Assembly (NCBI GenBank): GCA_021771035.1 | Contig: JAETPU010000001.1 | Location: forward strand, 346,680 to 410,679 | Reading direction: 5' to 3' | Length of the DNA stretch: 64,000 bases | DNA from: Marvinbryantia formatexigens | GTDB taxonomy: Bacteria > Bacillota > Clostridia > Oscillospirales > Ruminococcaceae | Shown: positions 25,168-34,388 of the stretch, piece by piece | Numbering within the stretch: position 1 is the stretch's first letter | Layout: the number at the start of each line of letters is the position of its first letter | Made by a program: the position numbers and the translations under genes | The notes under the pieces: generated by a model | The model's database searches: none | The model's input: the letters and a program-made list of their open reading frames with translations, nothing else | Told to the model about the DNA's origin: nothing

Positions 25168-25914
25168 ATGATCGAAATCAGCCACCTCTCAAAACAGTAT
25201 ATTTCCCCATCCAGAGAGGAAATCCGAGCTCTGGATGACGTGAGCGTCCATATCCAAAAGGGTGACATCTTCGGCATCATCGGCATGAGCGGCGCGGGAA
25301 AAAGCACCCTGCTGCGCTGCATCGGCCTTCTGGAGCCGCCAAGCCAGGGGAAAATCCTCATTGACGGCGCCGACGTCACCTCTTTGAAGGGCAAAAAACT
25401 CATCCAGCTTCGCCGCAGTATCGGCATCATCTTCCAGGGATACAACCTGCTGATGCAGCGTACCGTTGCGGGCAATGTGGCATTTCCTATGGAGCTCACC
25501 GGTGTGCCCAAGGCCCAGCGGGAGGCGCGGGTCCGGGAGCTTTTGGAGCTGGTGGGCCTCTCGGACAGGGCGCGAATGTACCCGTCTCAGCTCTCGGGAG
25601 GCCAAAAGCAGCGGGTGGCCATCGCCAGAGCCCTTGCCAATCACTCCAAGGTCCTATTGTGTGACGAGCCCACCTCCGCTCTGGATTCCCTGACGACCCA
25701 ATCCATCCTGGGCCTTCTCCGGGATATCAATGAGCGCCTGGGCGTCACTATCGTGGTTATCACCCATGAAATCGGCGTAGTGCGCGCCATCTGCAACCGG
25801 GTTGCCGTCATCGATTCCAGCCGGTTTGTAGAGGAGGGGCCGGCACAGCAGGTACTGGAGCACCCCCAAAACCGGGTAACCCGAATGCTGTTGGGAATAA
25901 AGGAGGAGTTATAA
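25168..25914 (+). CDS. metN: Methionine ABC transporter ATP-binding protein
   Basis: The 248-residue ATPase has Walker A GMSGAGKS, signature LSGGQKQRVA, Walker B VLLCDEPTSALD and H-loop VVITHE. It energises methionine import with MetI and MetQ. Known MetN proteins are about 340 residues with a C-terminal NIL (ACT-like) domain that binds methionine for feedback inhibition; this one stops right after the ATPase, so that control is absent. ATG 25168 is preferred over longer frames because it begins at the conserved MIEISHLSKQY. Its stop overlaps metI by one base (TAATG). Confidence 0.93.
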   Translation: MIEISHLSKQYISPSREEIRALDDVSVHIQKGDIFGIIGMSGAGKSTLLRCIGLLEPPSQGKILIDGADVTSLKGKKLIQLRRSIGIIFQGYNLLMQRTVAGNVAFPMELTGVPKAQREARVRELLELVGLSDRARMYPSQLSGGQKQRVAIARALANHSKVLLCDEPTSALDSLTTQSILGLLRDINERLGVTIVVITHEIGVVRAICNRVAVIDSSRFVEEGPAQQVLEHPQNRVTRMLLGIKEEL

Positions 25915-26591
25915 TGCAGGCCGCCGTCGCTTTTTTTAACCAATATTCAGCCATGCTGCTCGAAGGGATTCGGGACACCCTGTACATGACCTTTTCCTCC
26001 GCGGCACTGGCCTATCTCATCGGAATCCCCCTAGGAGTTCTCCTGGTGATTACCTCCAAGGATTCCATCCGTCCCATGAAAGCCTTCCATGCCATCCTGG
26101 GCTGGGTTATCAACATCGGGCGTTCCATCCCCTTCATTATCCTGATGATCGCTATCATCCCCTTTACCCGGGCCATCGTGGGCAAATATATCGGTTCCAC
26201 CGCCGCCATTGTCCCTCTCACCGTAGCGGCCGCCCCCTTTATCGCGCGCCTGGTGGAATCCTCTCTGCGGGAACTGGACTTTGGAATCGTCGAGGCCGCC
26301 CAGTCCATGGGCGCCACGAACTGGCAGATTATCTGGAAGGTGCTTCTGCCGGAGGCCGTCCCCTCCCTGGTACGGGGATTCTCCATCTCCACCATCACCC
26401 TGATTGGCTATTCCGCCATGGCGGGTGCCATTGGGGCCGGCGGCCTGGGCGATATCGCCATCCGCTTCGGGTATAACCGCTATCAAAACGACGTGATGAT
26501 TGTCACCATCATCCTGCTCATTCTCATCGTACAGGTAATTCAGTCCCTGTTCAATCTATTGGCAAAATCCATCGACCGTAAGAACCGCTGA
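25914..26591 (+). CDS. metI: Methionine ABC transporter permease
   Basis: The 225-residue membrane protein has five or six predicted helices and the EAA-type cytoplasmic loop EAAQSMGATNWQIIWKVLLP (about residues 121-140), which docks the ATPase. It ends with the typical MetI pattern MAGAIGAGGLGDIAIRFGYNRYQ. It forms the membrane channel for methionine with MetN, and its start overlaps the metN stop (TAATG), indicating coupled translation. Confidence 0.95.
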   Translation: MQAAVAFFNQYSAMLLEGIRDTLYMTFSSAALAYLIGIPLGVLLVITSKDSIRPMKAFHAILGWVINIGRSIPFIILMIAIIPFTRAIVGKYIGSTAAIVPLTVAAAPFIARLVESSLRELDFGIVEAAQSMGATNWQIIWKVLLPEAVPSLVRGFSISTITLIGYSAMAGAIGAGGLGDIAIRFGYNRYQNDVMIVTIILLILIVQVIQSLFNLLAKSIDRKNR

Positions 26592-26657
26592 ATTCTCGAA
26601 CAAATCCGCTTTCTGCGCAGCCGGCAGAAGGCCAAACCTGGAAAGGAGTCCTACTCA

Positions 26658-27506
26658 ATGAAACACAAAAACAGACGACTGCTCACCGGAATTCTCACCG
26701 CAGCTCTGGCGCTCTCCCTGACCGCCTGCTCCAATTCCCCGGACAGCAATGCTTCCAGCCAGACTCTCAACGATAAGGGCCAGGTGGTCCTGAAGGTAGC
26801 CGCCTCCCCCTCGCCCCATGCACAGATCCTACAGTCCGTACGGGAGGAGCTGCTGCAGCAGAACATCGATCTGCAAATCCAGGAGTTCACCGACTATATC
26901 CTGCCCAACAACGCCCTGGATTCCGGGGACGTGGACGCAAACTTCTTCCAGCACAAGCCTTATCTGGACGATTTTAACGCTAAAAACGGTACCAACCTGG
27001 TGTCGGTGGGCGTCGTGCACTTTGAACCCCTTGGCATCTTTTCCGGAAAAACCGCCTCGCTGGATCAGCTGGCAGACGGCGCTGAAATCGCCGTCCCCAA
27101 CGACACCACCAACGAAGCCAGAGCTCTGATTCTCCTGGAGAAAAACGGGCTGATAACGCTGAAGGACGGCGCTGGCCTGCAGGCCACCGTGCGGGATATC
27201 CAGGATAACCCTAAAAACCTGAAGTTCACTGAATTGGAATCTGCTCAGCTTCCCCGGGCTCTCCCGGATGTGGATTTAGCGGTCATCAATGGCAACAGCG
27301 CCCTGGAAGGCGGGGTGTATGATAAGCTGATTGCCTCAGAGGAAGTCACAGACGAAGCGGCCACTACCTATGCCAATATCCTCGCCGTTCGCGCCTCGGA
27401 TGAAAACCGTCCGGAAATCCAGGCCCTCATCAAAGCGCTCAACACAGAAAAAACCCGGGAGTACATCATCAGTACCTATCAGGATATCTTTGTTCCCGTG
27501 TTTTAA
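26658..27506 (+). CDS. metQ: Methionine-binding lipoprotein, NlpA family
   Basis: The 282-residue protein has a lipoprotein signal ending LTAC (Cys about 24). The NlpA/MetQ fold follows: VVLKVAASPSPHAQIL, DVDANFFQHKPYLDDFN, IAVPNDTTNEARALILLEK and DVDLAVINGNSALEGG. It captures methionine outside the membrane and delivers it to MetNI. AAAGGAG precedes the ATG. It is the last gene of the T-box operon and is followed by a strong hairpin. Confidence 0.95.
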   Translation: MKHKNRRLLTGILTAALALSLTACSNSPDSNASSQTLNDKGQVVLKVAASPSPHAQILQSVREELLQQNIDLQIQEFTDYILPNNALDSGDVDANFFQHKPYLDDFNAKNGTNLVSVGVVHFEPLGIFSGKTASLDQLADGAEIAVPNDTTNEARALILLEKNGLITLKDGAGLQATVRDIQDNPKNLKFTELESAQLPRALPDVDLAVINGNSALEGGVYDKLIASEEVTDEAATTYANILAVRASDENRPEIQALIKALNTEKTREYIISTYQDIFVPVF

Positions 27507-27565
27507 GACATTGAAAAGGCCGCCGCCGGCATTTTAGCACCGTTTCGGCAATATCTCATCACAAT

Positions 27566-27596
27566 AAGGCCCTCTGAGCAGTGCTCAGAGGGCCTT
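27566..27596. terminator. Terminator hairpin between convergent metQ and glycosyltransferase genes
   Basis: AAGGCCCTCTGAGCA and TGCTCAGAGGGCCTT form a 15-bp perfect dyad 59 nt after metQ and 33 nt after the glycosyltransferase stop on the other strand. U tracts are short on both sides. Confidence 0.65.
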
Positions 27597-27628
27597 GCGT
27601 TTGATAGAAAGCCGAAGAAATTCCTCTC

Positions 27629-28882
27629 CTACGTCTGATTTTCCTGAATGCCTCGGGGACGTACGGGCCTGTCGGGCCCCTTGGCCAGCACCTCCTCAAT
27701 GAGTTTCACCGCTGTCTGCAAGCCCTGCTCGGCCCGGAGCCGTTCTCTCAGCTGCACCACCCGCATTTTCCGCTGGTGATAGTTTTGCTTCATATCCTCG
27801 ACGGCTTCAGCCACGCGCTGTGCGCTCAGGGCTTTCACCTTTAAGGGCTGCGTGGACACCCCCAGTTCATAGAGCTTTTGCGCAAACCCGAATTGATCCA
27901 GCACATGGGGCACCGGAATGGACGGAATGCCATAGAGCAGCGAAGCGCAGGCCGTTCCAAACCCGCAGTGATGTATCACAAAGCTGCCCTGCATAAAGAG
28001 CCAGCTGTGCGGGACGCTCCCCACCGCCATCATGGTGTGGGGCAGCTCATAATCCTCCAGTGTCTTTTCGAAGCCCTGGATAATCGCTCTCATCCCGGTT
28101 TTTTCAAAGGCCCTGACAAAACAGTCCAGCTTTTCCCGCTCCTGGCGGCTCTCAAAGGACATGGCTCCCAGCGCCAGGATAACCGGCTTTTCTCCCGCCT
28201 GCAAAAAGCTGAGCAGCTCCTGCGGGGGCTGGTAGTCCGCCTCATCGCGGTACCAATATCCGGTCATAATATGCTGCGGCTCCCACCAGGGGCTCGGCTG
28301 GGTGACAAGCGGGCTTAGGGGAATTAAATCCAGCCTTTGGGACATCACCTCATCGGAGGATTTAAATTTCGCTAGGCCATAGTTGCTTCCGATTTTATTA
28401 TAGGGCTTTACCATCTGAGAGGAAATGAGCTTGCCCAGCAGCTTCTCCCCCAGCTGCTGCTTTTTGAGCGTCTGCGGAATCATCTCAACCTGCAAAGTCA
28501 CATTCACTGTGGGAATTCCCAGCACCTTGGCCTCCACGGCGCCCATCTGGCTGTGGGAGACAAGAATCAAATCCTTTCCACGGCATACCCGCAAAATATC
28601 ATCTGTGGAATCCTGGATAATCCGAAACACAAAGTTCATGGTGCGCAGCATACTCAGCGCCGGGTTCTTCACCTTGCCCCGGATGACGGCGGCTTCCAGC
28701 TGAATATCCACATCCGGGCCGATGGGCGCAAAAGATACTCCCGCCTGCTCGATCATCTGTTTCCAGCAGGGATGCGTACCCAGTACCACCCGGTGCCCCG
28801 CCTCTTCCAGCGCCTGCGCCAGGTAAAGGTACGGCTGAATATCTCCTCTGGTTCCCATAGTAAAAACTGCAATTTGCTTCAT
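27629..28882 (-). CDS. GT1-family (MGT/UGT-like) glycosyltransferase
   Basis: The 417-residue protein starts at ATG 28882 (AGGAATTTTTG upstream), beginning MKQIAVFTMGTRGDIQPYL, the classical N-terminal Rossmann motif of GT1 enzymes. The donor-binding C-terminal half has HHCGFGTACASLLYGIPSIP and HVLDQFGFAQKLYELGV, where HxGxGT and the DQ pair contact the nucleotide sugar. These enzymes glycosylate sterols, macrolides, flavonoids or lipids; the acceptor is unknown. It lies downstream of three tRNA-Lys genes but is separated from them by a terminator. Confidence 0.88.
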   Translation of the reverse strand: MKQIAVFTMGTRGDIQPYLYLAQALEEAGHRVVLGTHPCWKQMIEQAGVSFAPIGPDVDIQLEAAVIRGKVKNPALSMLRTMNFVFRIIQDSTDDILRVCRGKDLILVSHSQMGAVEAKVLGIPTVNVTLQVEMIPQTLKKQQLGEKLLGKLISSQMVKPYNKIGSNYGLAKFKSSDEVMSQRLDLIPLSPLVTQPSPWWEPQHIMTGYWYRDEADYQPPQELLSFLQAGEKPVILALGAMSFESRQEREKLDCFVRAFEKTGMRAIIQGFEKTLEDYELPHTMMAVGSVPHSWLFMQGSFVIHHCGFGTACASLLYGIPSIPVPHVLDQFGFAQKLYELGVSTQPLKVKALSAQRVAEAVEDMKQNYHQRKMRVVQLRERLRAEQGLQTAVKLIEEVLAKGPDRPVRPRGIQENQT

Positions 28883-28918
28883 CAAAAATTCCTTTCTACC
28901 AAAACCAAACCCAGGCAA

Positions 28919-28952
28919 ACAAAAAAACCGGTATGCAGAACATACCGGTTTT
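28919..28952 (-). terminator. Rho-independent terminator of the tRNA-Lys cluster
   Basis: On the minus strand AAAACCGGTATG, loop ttctg, CATACCGGTTTTTTT, directly after the last tRNA. Confidence 0.9.
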
Positions 28953-29027
28953 GGTGAGCTATCGGGGATTCGAACCCCGGACACCCTGATTAAAAGTCAG
29001 GTGCTCTGCCAACTGAGCTAATAGCTC
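28952..29027 (-). tRNA. tRNA-Lys (TTT), copy 3 in transcription order
   Basis: 76-nt cloverleaf with encoded CCA: acceptor GAGCTAT/ATAGCTC, anticodon loop CTTTTAA, T-loop TTCGAAT. T-stem is the CCGGG type. Confidence 0.97.
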
Positions 29028-29049
29028 GCGTCAAAGTAAAAGAGGAATC

Positions 29050-29125
29050 TGGTGAGCTATCGGAGATTCGAACTCCGGACACCCTGATTAAAAGTCAGGT
29101 GCTCTGCCAACTGAGCTAATAGCTC
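29050..29125 (-). tRNA. tRNA-Lys (TTT), copy 2
   Basis: Same cloverleaf as its neighbours, except that one T-stem base pair is G-C swapped to A-T on both strands of the stem (GGAG/CTCC), so pairing is kept. Encoded CCA. Confidence 0.97.
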
Positions 29126-29144
29126 TCAACAAAGAAAGGGAATA

Positions 29145-29220
29145 TGGTGAGCTATCGGGGATTCGAACCCCGGACACCCTGATTAAAAGTCAGGTGCTCT
29201 GCCAACTGAGCTAATAGCTC
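29145..29220 (-). tRNA. tRNA-Lys (TTT), copy 1 in transcription order
   Basis: 76-nt tRNA, identical to the third copy in the arms I compared, with encoded CCA. It is the promoter-proximal member of the cluster. Confidence 0.97.
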
Positions 29221-29262
29221 ATATTCCTAATTTCTTCCTCTTTCGCTAAAGAACGCTTAATT

Positions 29263-29291
29263 ATTATATCAATCTGCTAAATTAATGTCAA
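29263..29291 (-). promoter_or_regulatory. Consensus sigma-A promoter of the tRNA-Lys cluster
   Basis: On the minus strand TTGACA, 17-nt spacer, TATAAT: a perfect consensus, about 43 nt upstream of the first tRNA. Confidence 0.92.
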
Positions 29292-29504
29292 TCATTTTTC
29301 GGAAAATTCTGCTTTTATCCTCTGCATACCTGATAAAAACCGTCGGTATCTGGCCAAAACGTTCCTCAATATGATTTTATGGAGAACCCAAAAGAGGGCT
29401 GGAGCATCTTGGCCGCTTCCCCCCCGTTTCACTTTGCCCTCAATCCCGCACAAAAATTCAGCACTTCCAAAATTTATTTCCGTGATACCTGTCTTTCTAT
29501 CCTT

Positions 29505-29533
29505 TTGCTTTTCTATTGAAAATCCGGTATAAT
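29505..29533 (+). promoter_or_regulatory. Probable recG promoter
   Basis: TTGCTT, 17-nt spacer, TATAAT, 56 nt before the recG start. The 29292-29504 stretch holds nothing else I recognise. Confidence 0.6.
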
Positions 29534-29589
29534 GCTTATCAGAAAGACTCCGGATCGTTTGCTACGGCGGCCCGGTGAGGGAGGCAGCC

Positions 29590-31641
29590 ATGGCTCAGGT
29601 AAACTATGAAACATCCATCCAATATCTTAAGGGCGTGGGAGAAAAACGCGCCGCCCTCTACCGCAAGCTGGGCATCCAGACTATCGGGGATTTATTGGGA
29701 TACTATCCCAGAACCTATTTGGATTTTTCCCATCCTTATACCATCCAGGAAGCGCCCAACGGCGAAACCTGCGCGGTACGGGCCATCGTTTTAAAAAAAG
29801 GGAATGAACAGCGGATCCGGCGGGGGCTCTCCGTGTTTAAGGTGGTGGTGACGGATCAGGTAACCGACATGACCATTACCTTTTTTAACACCAAGTACCT
29901 GGTGGATTCCTTAAAAATCGGAGAGGAATACTTGTTTTACGGCAAAATCTCAGCCACATTGGTTCGGCATGAAATGGCCTCTCCCATGGTTTTCCCCGCC
30001 CGTACGGATTCCCTGTTTTCCCCGGTGTATTCCCTCACTCAGGGGCTCTCCAATAAGATGATATCCCAAAATGTAAAGACAGCGCTCTCCCTCACCGCCG
30101 AGGAAACCCAGGACGCGCTTCCAAGTCCTCTGCGGGAACGCTATCAGCTGTGCCACCGCCGGTTTGCCTGGCAGAACATCCATTTTCCCAAGGATGCCGC
30201 CGCCCTGGAGGTTGCCCGCCGGCGGCTAATCTTTGAGGAACTTTTTTTGCTGGCCATCGGCTTCTCCCAGGTAAAATCCCAGACAATCTCCCACAGGGGC
30301 GTCCCCATGAAGCCGGTTTCCCTGAGCGCTTACTATCAGGCGCTTCCCTACCGGCTCACAGGGGCCCAGCTCAGGGTTATCGACGAGGCCTGCCGGGATA
30401 TGGCGCGGGGTACAACGCCTATGAACCGTCTGATCCAGGGAGATGTGGGTTCCGGAAAAACGGCTGTTGCCGCCGCCTGTGCCTATTTTGCCTTCCAAAA
30501 CGGCTGTCAATCCGTATTGATGGCCCCCACTGAAATTTTAGCGGAACAGCACTATACCACCCTGTCTCAGCTGCTGGAGCCCCTGGGAATGAAAATTGGA
30601 ATTCTCACCGGATCCATGACCGCAAAGGAAAAACGCCATTGCCTGGGACAGCTTTCAGACGGGCAAATCAATTTTATTGTAGGCACCCATGCCCTGCTGG
30701 AGGATTCCGTCGCCTTTTCCAGGCTTGGCCTGGTTATCACGGACGAACAGCACCGCTTCGGCGTTGCCCAGCGTATTACGCTGGCGCAAAAGGGAGAAAA
30801 TCCCCATGTGATGGTCATGTCCGCCACTCCGATCCCCCGTACGCTGGCCTATATCATCTATGGGGATTTGGATATCTCCATCATCGACGAGCTGCCCAAA
30901 AACCGGCTGCCCATCAAGACCTATCTCATCTCCAACGACAAACTCCAGCGAGCCTACGGCTTTGTTCGCCGCCATCTGGACGAGGGCAGGCAGGGCTATA
31001 TCGTTTGCCCTCTGGTGCAGGCCGCCCAGGAGGGAGAGGATGCCCAGGATCTCAAGGCGGCCGTAGACTATGCGCAAGCCCTCTCAGAAACAGTGTTTCA
31101 GGGCTATCGGGTGGGCTGCCTGCACGGCAAGATGAAGGCCAGCGAGAAGGAATCCGTGATGGCGCGGTTCCAGTCCGGGGAAATCCAGCTGCTGGTCTCC
31201 ACCACGGTGGTGGAGGTGGGAGTGGATGTACCCAACGCCGTCATTATGATGATCGAAAACGCCGATCGGTTCGGCCTGAGCCAGCTGCATCAGCTGCGGG
31301 GGCGTGTAGGCCGCGGGGCTCACCAGTCCTACTGCATTCTGGTCTCCAACACCCACAACCCCCAGACTATTCAGCGCCTGAAGGTAATCTGCTCCTCCAA
31401 CGACGGGTTTAAAATCTCTGAGCAGGATTTAAAGCTGCGGGGCCCGGGGGACTTTTTCGGCTACCGCCAGCACGGCCTGCCCGCGCTCAAAATCGCCGAT
31501 ATGCTCACCGATGTCAAGCTCCTGGATTTGGCCCAGGGCGCGGCGCGGGAGCTTTTAGAGGGTGACCCTCAGCTTAGGCGCCCCGAGCATCAGCTGCTGG
31601 GGACGGAGGTGAAAAAGCTCCTGGCAACCTCCGCCGGATAA
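29590..31641 (+). CDS. recG: ATP-dependent DNA helicase RecG
   Basis: The protein is about 683 residues from ATG 29590 (GAGGGAGG upstream). It has the full RecG layout: an N-terminal wedge/OB region (GVGEKRAALYRKLGI, GDLLGYYPRTYLDFS), then helicase motif I GDVGSGKTAVA, motif II as DEQHRF, motif III SATPIPRTL, motif V STTVVEVGVDVPNA and motif VI QLRGRVGRG. The RecG tail DFFGYRQHGLP closes it. RecG remodels stalled forks and Holliday junctions by branch migration. Length matches the family. Confidence 0.97.
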   Translation: MAQVNYETSIQYLKGVGEKRAALYRKLGIQTIGDLLGYYPRTYLDFSHPYTIQEAPNGETCAVRAIVLKKGNEQRIRRGLSVFKVVVTDQVTDMTITFFNTKYLVDSLKIGEEYLFYGKISATLVRHEMASPMVFPARTDSLFSPVYSLTQGLSNKMISQNVKTALSLTAEETQDALPSPLRERYQLCHRRFAWQNIHFPKDAAALEVARRRLIFEELFLLAIGFSQVKSQTISHRGVPMKPVSLSAYYQALPYRLTGAQLRVIDEACRDMARGTTPMNRLIQGDVGSGKTAVAAACAYFAFQNGCQSVLMAPTEILAEQHYTTLSQLLEPLGMKIGILTGSMTAKEKRHCLGQLSDGQINFIVGTHALLEDSVAFSRLGLVITDEQHRFGVAQRITLAQKGENPHVMVMSATPIPRTLAYIIYGDLDISIIDELPKNRLPIKTYLISNDKLQRAYGFVRRHLDEGRQGYIVCPLVQAAQEGEDAQDLKAAVDYAQALSETVFQGYRVGCLHGKMKASEKESVMARFQSGEIQLLVSTTVVEVGVDVPNAVIMMIENADRFGLSQLHQLRGRVGRGAHQSYCILVSNTHNPQTIQRLKVICSSNDGFKISEQDLKLRGPGDFFGYRQHGLPALKIADMLTDVKLLDLAQGAARELLEGDPQLRRPEHQLLGTEVKKLLATSAG

Positions 31642-31951
31642 AGGGCTGCGTATGAATTTTATAGCGCGGCAGGGTAACCGGCGCCATATCGACGCCGCTT
31701 CCAAAACAGAAAGGCCGGCCTCTCGACGCCCGGTTCAAATACTGCAAACTTCATTACCGCGCAGGCATATGGGACACCCTGTTCTTCCATAGACCGCTGC
31801 GCCGATACTCCCCGTTCCTCCCCTCTCGCAGCCCGCCGGGAAAAACAGCTGCGCATTGCGGTTTTTCAAAGAGTTATAAGGCCGTTTTTCACGCCTTGGC
31901 CTTATTTGTAAGTTTATTTTTACAGTTCTCTGCCCTGCATGGAAAGGATGA
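31642..31951. other. Intergenic stretch with a weak terminator-like hairpin
   Basis: About 310 nt. ATAAGGCC (31876-31883) can pair with GGCCTTAT (31898-31905), followed by TTTG, which may end the recG transcript. No gene is seen. Confidence 0.35.
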
Positions 31952-33100
31952 ATGATGATGACACACCCCGCCTACCTCTTAATTCCGGACTCCTTTAAAG
32001 GTACCATGTCCTCCCGTCAGATCTGCGAAATTATGGAGCGCAGTATCCGCCGGCTTGAACCGGATGCCTCTGTCATTTCCCTGCCCGTGGCAGACGGCGG
32101 GGAGGGCAGCATCGACGCTTTTCTCGCGGCTATGGGCGGCGCACGGCGCCATGTGAGGGTTTGCGGCCCCTTTATGGAGGAGCTCGATGCAGAATATGCC
32201 GTTCTGCCCGGGGAAACCGCTGTGATTGAAATGGCTGCCTGCGCAGGGCTGCCCCTGGTGTCCTCGCACCCCGACCCGGAAAGGGCCACCACCTACGGGG
32301 TGGGACAGCTCATACTCCATGCTCTCCATTCCGGATGCCGCAGGGTAATTGTGTGCCTGGGCGGCAGCGCCACCAATGACGGGGGCGCCGGAGCCGCAGC
32401 GGCTTTGGGTGTGGAATTTTTCGACGCCCACGGCAGGCGCTTTGTCCCCACCGGCGGCACCCTCGGCCAAATTGCCTCCCTGAAAATGCCCGCAGCCAAT
32501 CCTCTCGCGGGGGTTTCCCTCACCGCGATGTGCGATGTGGACAACCCGCTTCTGGGGCCCGATGGCGCCAGCGCCGTTTTTGGCCCCCAGAAGGGCGCCA
32601 CCCCCGCTATGGTGCAGCGCCTGGAGGATGGGCTGCGCCACTATTCCCAGCTTGTAACCGCCTCTCTTGGCTGTGATGCCGCCTCTCTGGCTGGCGCGGG
32701 AGCCGCCGGAGGGCTGGGATACGGCCTCAACGCCTTCTTTGGTGCCGAATACCGACGGGGAATTGACACCATTCTGGACCTGGTGAAATTTGAGGAGCTT
32801 TTGCCCCAGGTGGACTGGATTCTCACCGGAGAAGGCAAAATTGACGCTCAAACCTCCCGCGGCAAGGTGGTTGCCGGCGTCGCACGGCGCGCCAAAGCCC
32901 GCAATGTGCCTGTACTAGCTGTTGTGGGAGATATTGAGGACGGTCTGCAGGAACTCTATGAGCAGGGCGTTTGGGGCATTTTCACCATCAATCGCCGGGC
33001 GGTTCCCTTTTCCCAGGCACAAAAACGCGCCCCCTGGGATTTGGAGTGTACTGTGGATAACCTGGTGCAGTTCCTCAGCCGGATTCCTCCCAGGGCCTGA
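31952..33100 (+). CDS. Glycerate 2-kinase (GlxK/GarK type)
   Basis: The 382-residue protein shows the glycerate kinase family pattern: LIPDSFKGTMSS at the N-terminus (phosphate-contact lysine), PVADGGEGSIDAF (about 47-59), CLGGSATNDGGAGAAAALG near 133, GPQKGA near 210, GAGAAGGLGYGLNAFFGA near 250 and LTGEGKIDAQTSRGKV near 290. It phosphorylates glycerate to 2-phosphoglycerate, feeding sugar-acid breakdown into glycolysis. Three consecutive ATGs follow AAAGG and any could be used. No sugar-acid catabolic genes flank it. Confidence 0.93.
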   Translation: MMMTHPAYLLIPDSFKGTMSSRQICEIMERSIRRLEPDASVISLPVADGGEGSIDAFLAAMGGARRHVRVCGPFMEELDAEYAVLPGETAVIEMAACAGLPLVSSHPDPERATTYGVGQLILHALHSGCRRVIVCLGGSATNDGGAGAAAALGVEFFDAHGRRFVPTGGTLGQIASLKMPAANPLAGVSLTAMCDVDNPLLGPDGASAVFGPQKGATPAMVQRLEDGLRHYSQLVTASLGCDAASLAGAGAAGGLGYGLNAFFGAEYRRGIDTILDLVKFEELLPQVDWILTGEGKIDAQTSRGKVVAGVARRAKARNVPVLAVVGDIEDGLQELYEQGVWGIFTINRRAVPFSQAQKRAPWDLECTVDNLVQFLSRIPPRA

Positions 33101-33419
33101 TTTCGCCGTAACAAGATTCCCCGGCAGCAGGCAGGGAACCAGTCCCAACCGCCGTCGATCGGGGCATCGCCTATGCCGCCTTATCGGGGCTCAACGGCAA
33201 GCACAATCCCAATACAGCTCGATTCAGGCGCCCGACGGTATCTCCAAGTCCCCGCTCTTCCCCACAGCCCCAAGCCCTGTACCCCAGTCACTTGCTTGCT
33301 GCCCAAGGGAGAAAACAGAATTGATCCTCATTCGCTGATACGTATTTTTTTGCCCAGCAAACCGAATCCCTGATGCTGCGGCAGAATCCGGTACAGCTCA
33401 GGAAAGGAGCCGATATTTT
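33101..33419. other. Intergenic stretch, no gene recognised
   Basis: About 320 nt between glycerate kinase and the DUF4838-like gene. I see no clear hairpin, promoter or coding pattern. Confidence 0.4.
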
Positions 33420-34388
33420 ATGAATGGCATTCTCATTCATCCCCACGAGGTTGGAGAATACTGGTGTTCCCTGCTGGAGCGCTCCGGGCTGGACTGCGTG
33501 GCTCTGCATCCTGTGGGCGGCAAGCTGGCGCACCAAAGCCTGCAGGAGCTTTTGGACTATGTGAAAACGCCGGAATTCAAGGCCTTTGCCAGCCGGATGC
33601 ACGCCCATGGCATTCAGGTGGAGTATGAATTCCATGCCCTCTCCTGGCTGCTGCCCCGGGAGGAATTTTCCCGGCATCCCCACTGGTTTCGCATGGATGA
33701 ATCAGGGGTTCGCCAGTGTGATTTTAACTGCTGCGCTTCCTCCCAGGGCGCATTGCAGATGCTTGAGGAGCGTGCGGCGCTGCTTTGCTCCCTGCTTCCG
33801 CGTACTTCCGTCAGAAACCGGTACTTCTTCTGGGTGGATGACATCCCCAATACCAGCTGCCACTGTCCCGAATGCAGCCGGCTCTCCCCGTCGGATCAGG
33901 CGCTCATCCTCTACCATCATATTCTCAGGGGAATCCGCAGGAGTAACCCTGAGGGGCAGCTGGCCTATCTTGCCTACGAAAATACCGTCCAGCCTCCAAA
34001 AACAGTAACGCCCGAGCCGGGTATTTTTTTGGAGTTCGCCCCATTTCACCGCAGCTGGGAAGTTCCCCTCACCCAGGAGGGCTGCATAGAAAACGCCGGC
34101 GCCGTCCGCCAGCTCCAGGCACTGCTGGAGATTTTCCCTGCGCAGCAGGCTCAGGTTTTGGAATACTGGATGGATAATTCCATGTTTTCCAACTGGCAGC
34201 GGCCCTATGGAAGGCTTTCCTTTCACCCCGAGGTGATTCGCCGGGATGCCGCCTTCTACCACTGGCTGGGTATTAACGCCATCACCAGCTTCGGGTGCTA
34301 TTTAGGGGAGGAGTATGCCAGGGACTACGGCCCGGCTCCCGTAGATGAGTACGCCGCTGCTTTAGGTGCAGTTCCCCCGGCTTTATGA
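33420..34388 (+). CDS. DUF4838-like, glycoside-hydrolase-associated protein
   Basis: The 322-residue protein resembles the catalytic-like barrel region of DUF4838 proteins, often found with glycan-degrading enzymes. Key parts are IQVEYEFHALSWLLPREEF near 60, the conserved Cys-rich FFWVDDIPNTSCHCPECSRL near 140 and SPSDQALILYHHILRGIR after it. It is much shorter than many DUF4838 proteins, which add carbohydrate-binding domains, and has no signal peptide. The sugar target is unknown; its place near the rhamnosidase genes suggests glycan metabolism. Strong AAAGGAG start. Confidence 0.6.
   Translation: MNGILIHPHEVGEYWCSLLERSGLDCVALHPVGGKLAHQSLQELLDYVKTPEFKAFASRMHAHGIQVEYEFHALSWLLPREEFSRHPHWFRMDESGVRQCDFNCCASSQGALQMLEERAALLCSLLPRTSVRNRYFFWVDDIPNTSCHCPECSRLSPSDQALILYHHILRGIRRSNPEGQLAYLAYENTVQPPKTVTPEPGIFLEFAPFHRSWEVPLTQEGCIENAGAVRQLQALLEIFPAQQAQVLEYWMDNSMFSNWQRPYGRLSFHPEVIRRDAAFYHWLGINAITSFGCYLGEEYARDYGPAPVDEYAAALGAVPPAL

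Noticed and set aside
28885..28984. Longer start for the GT1 enzyme
   Set aside because: The extra residues are read from the tRNA-Lys and terminator sequence; the real start with a Shine-Dalgarno site is at 28882.
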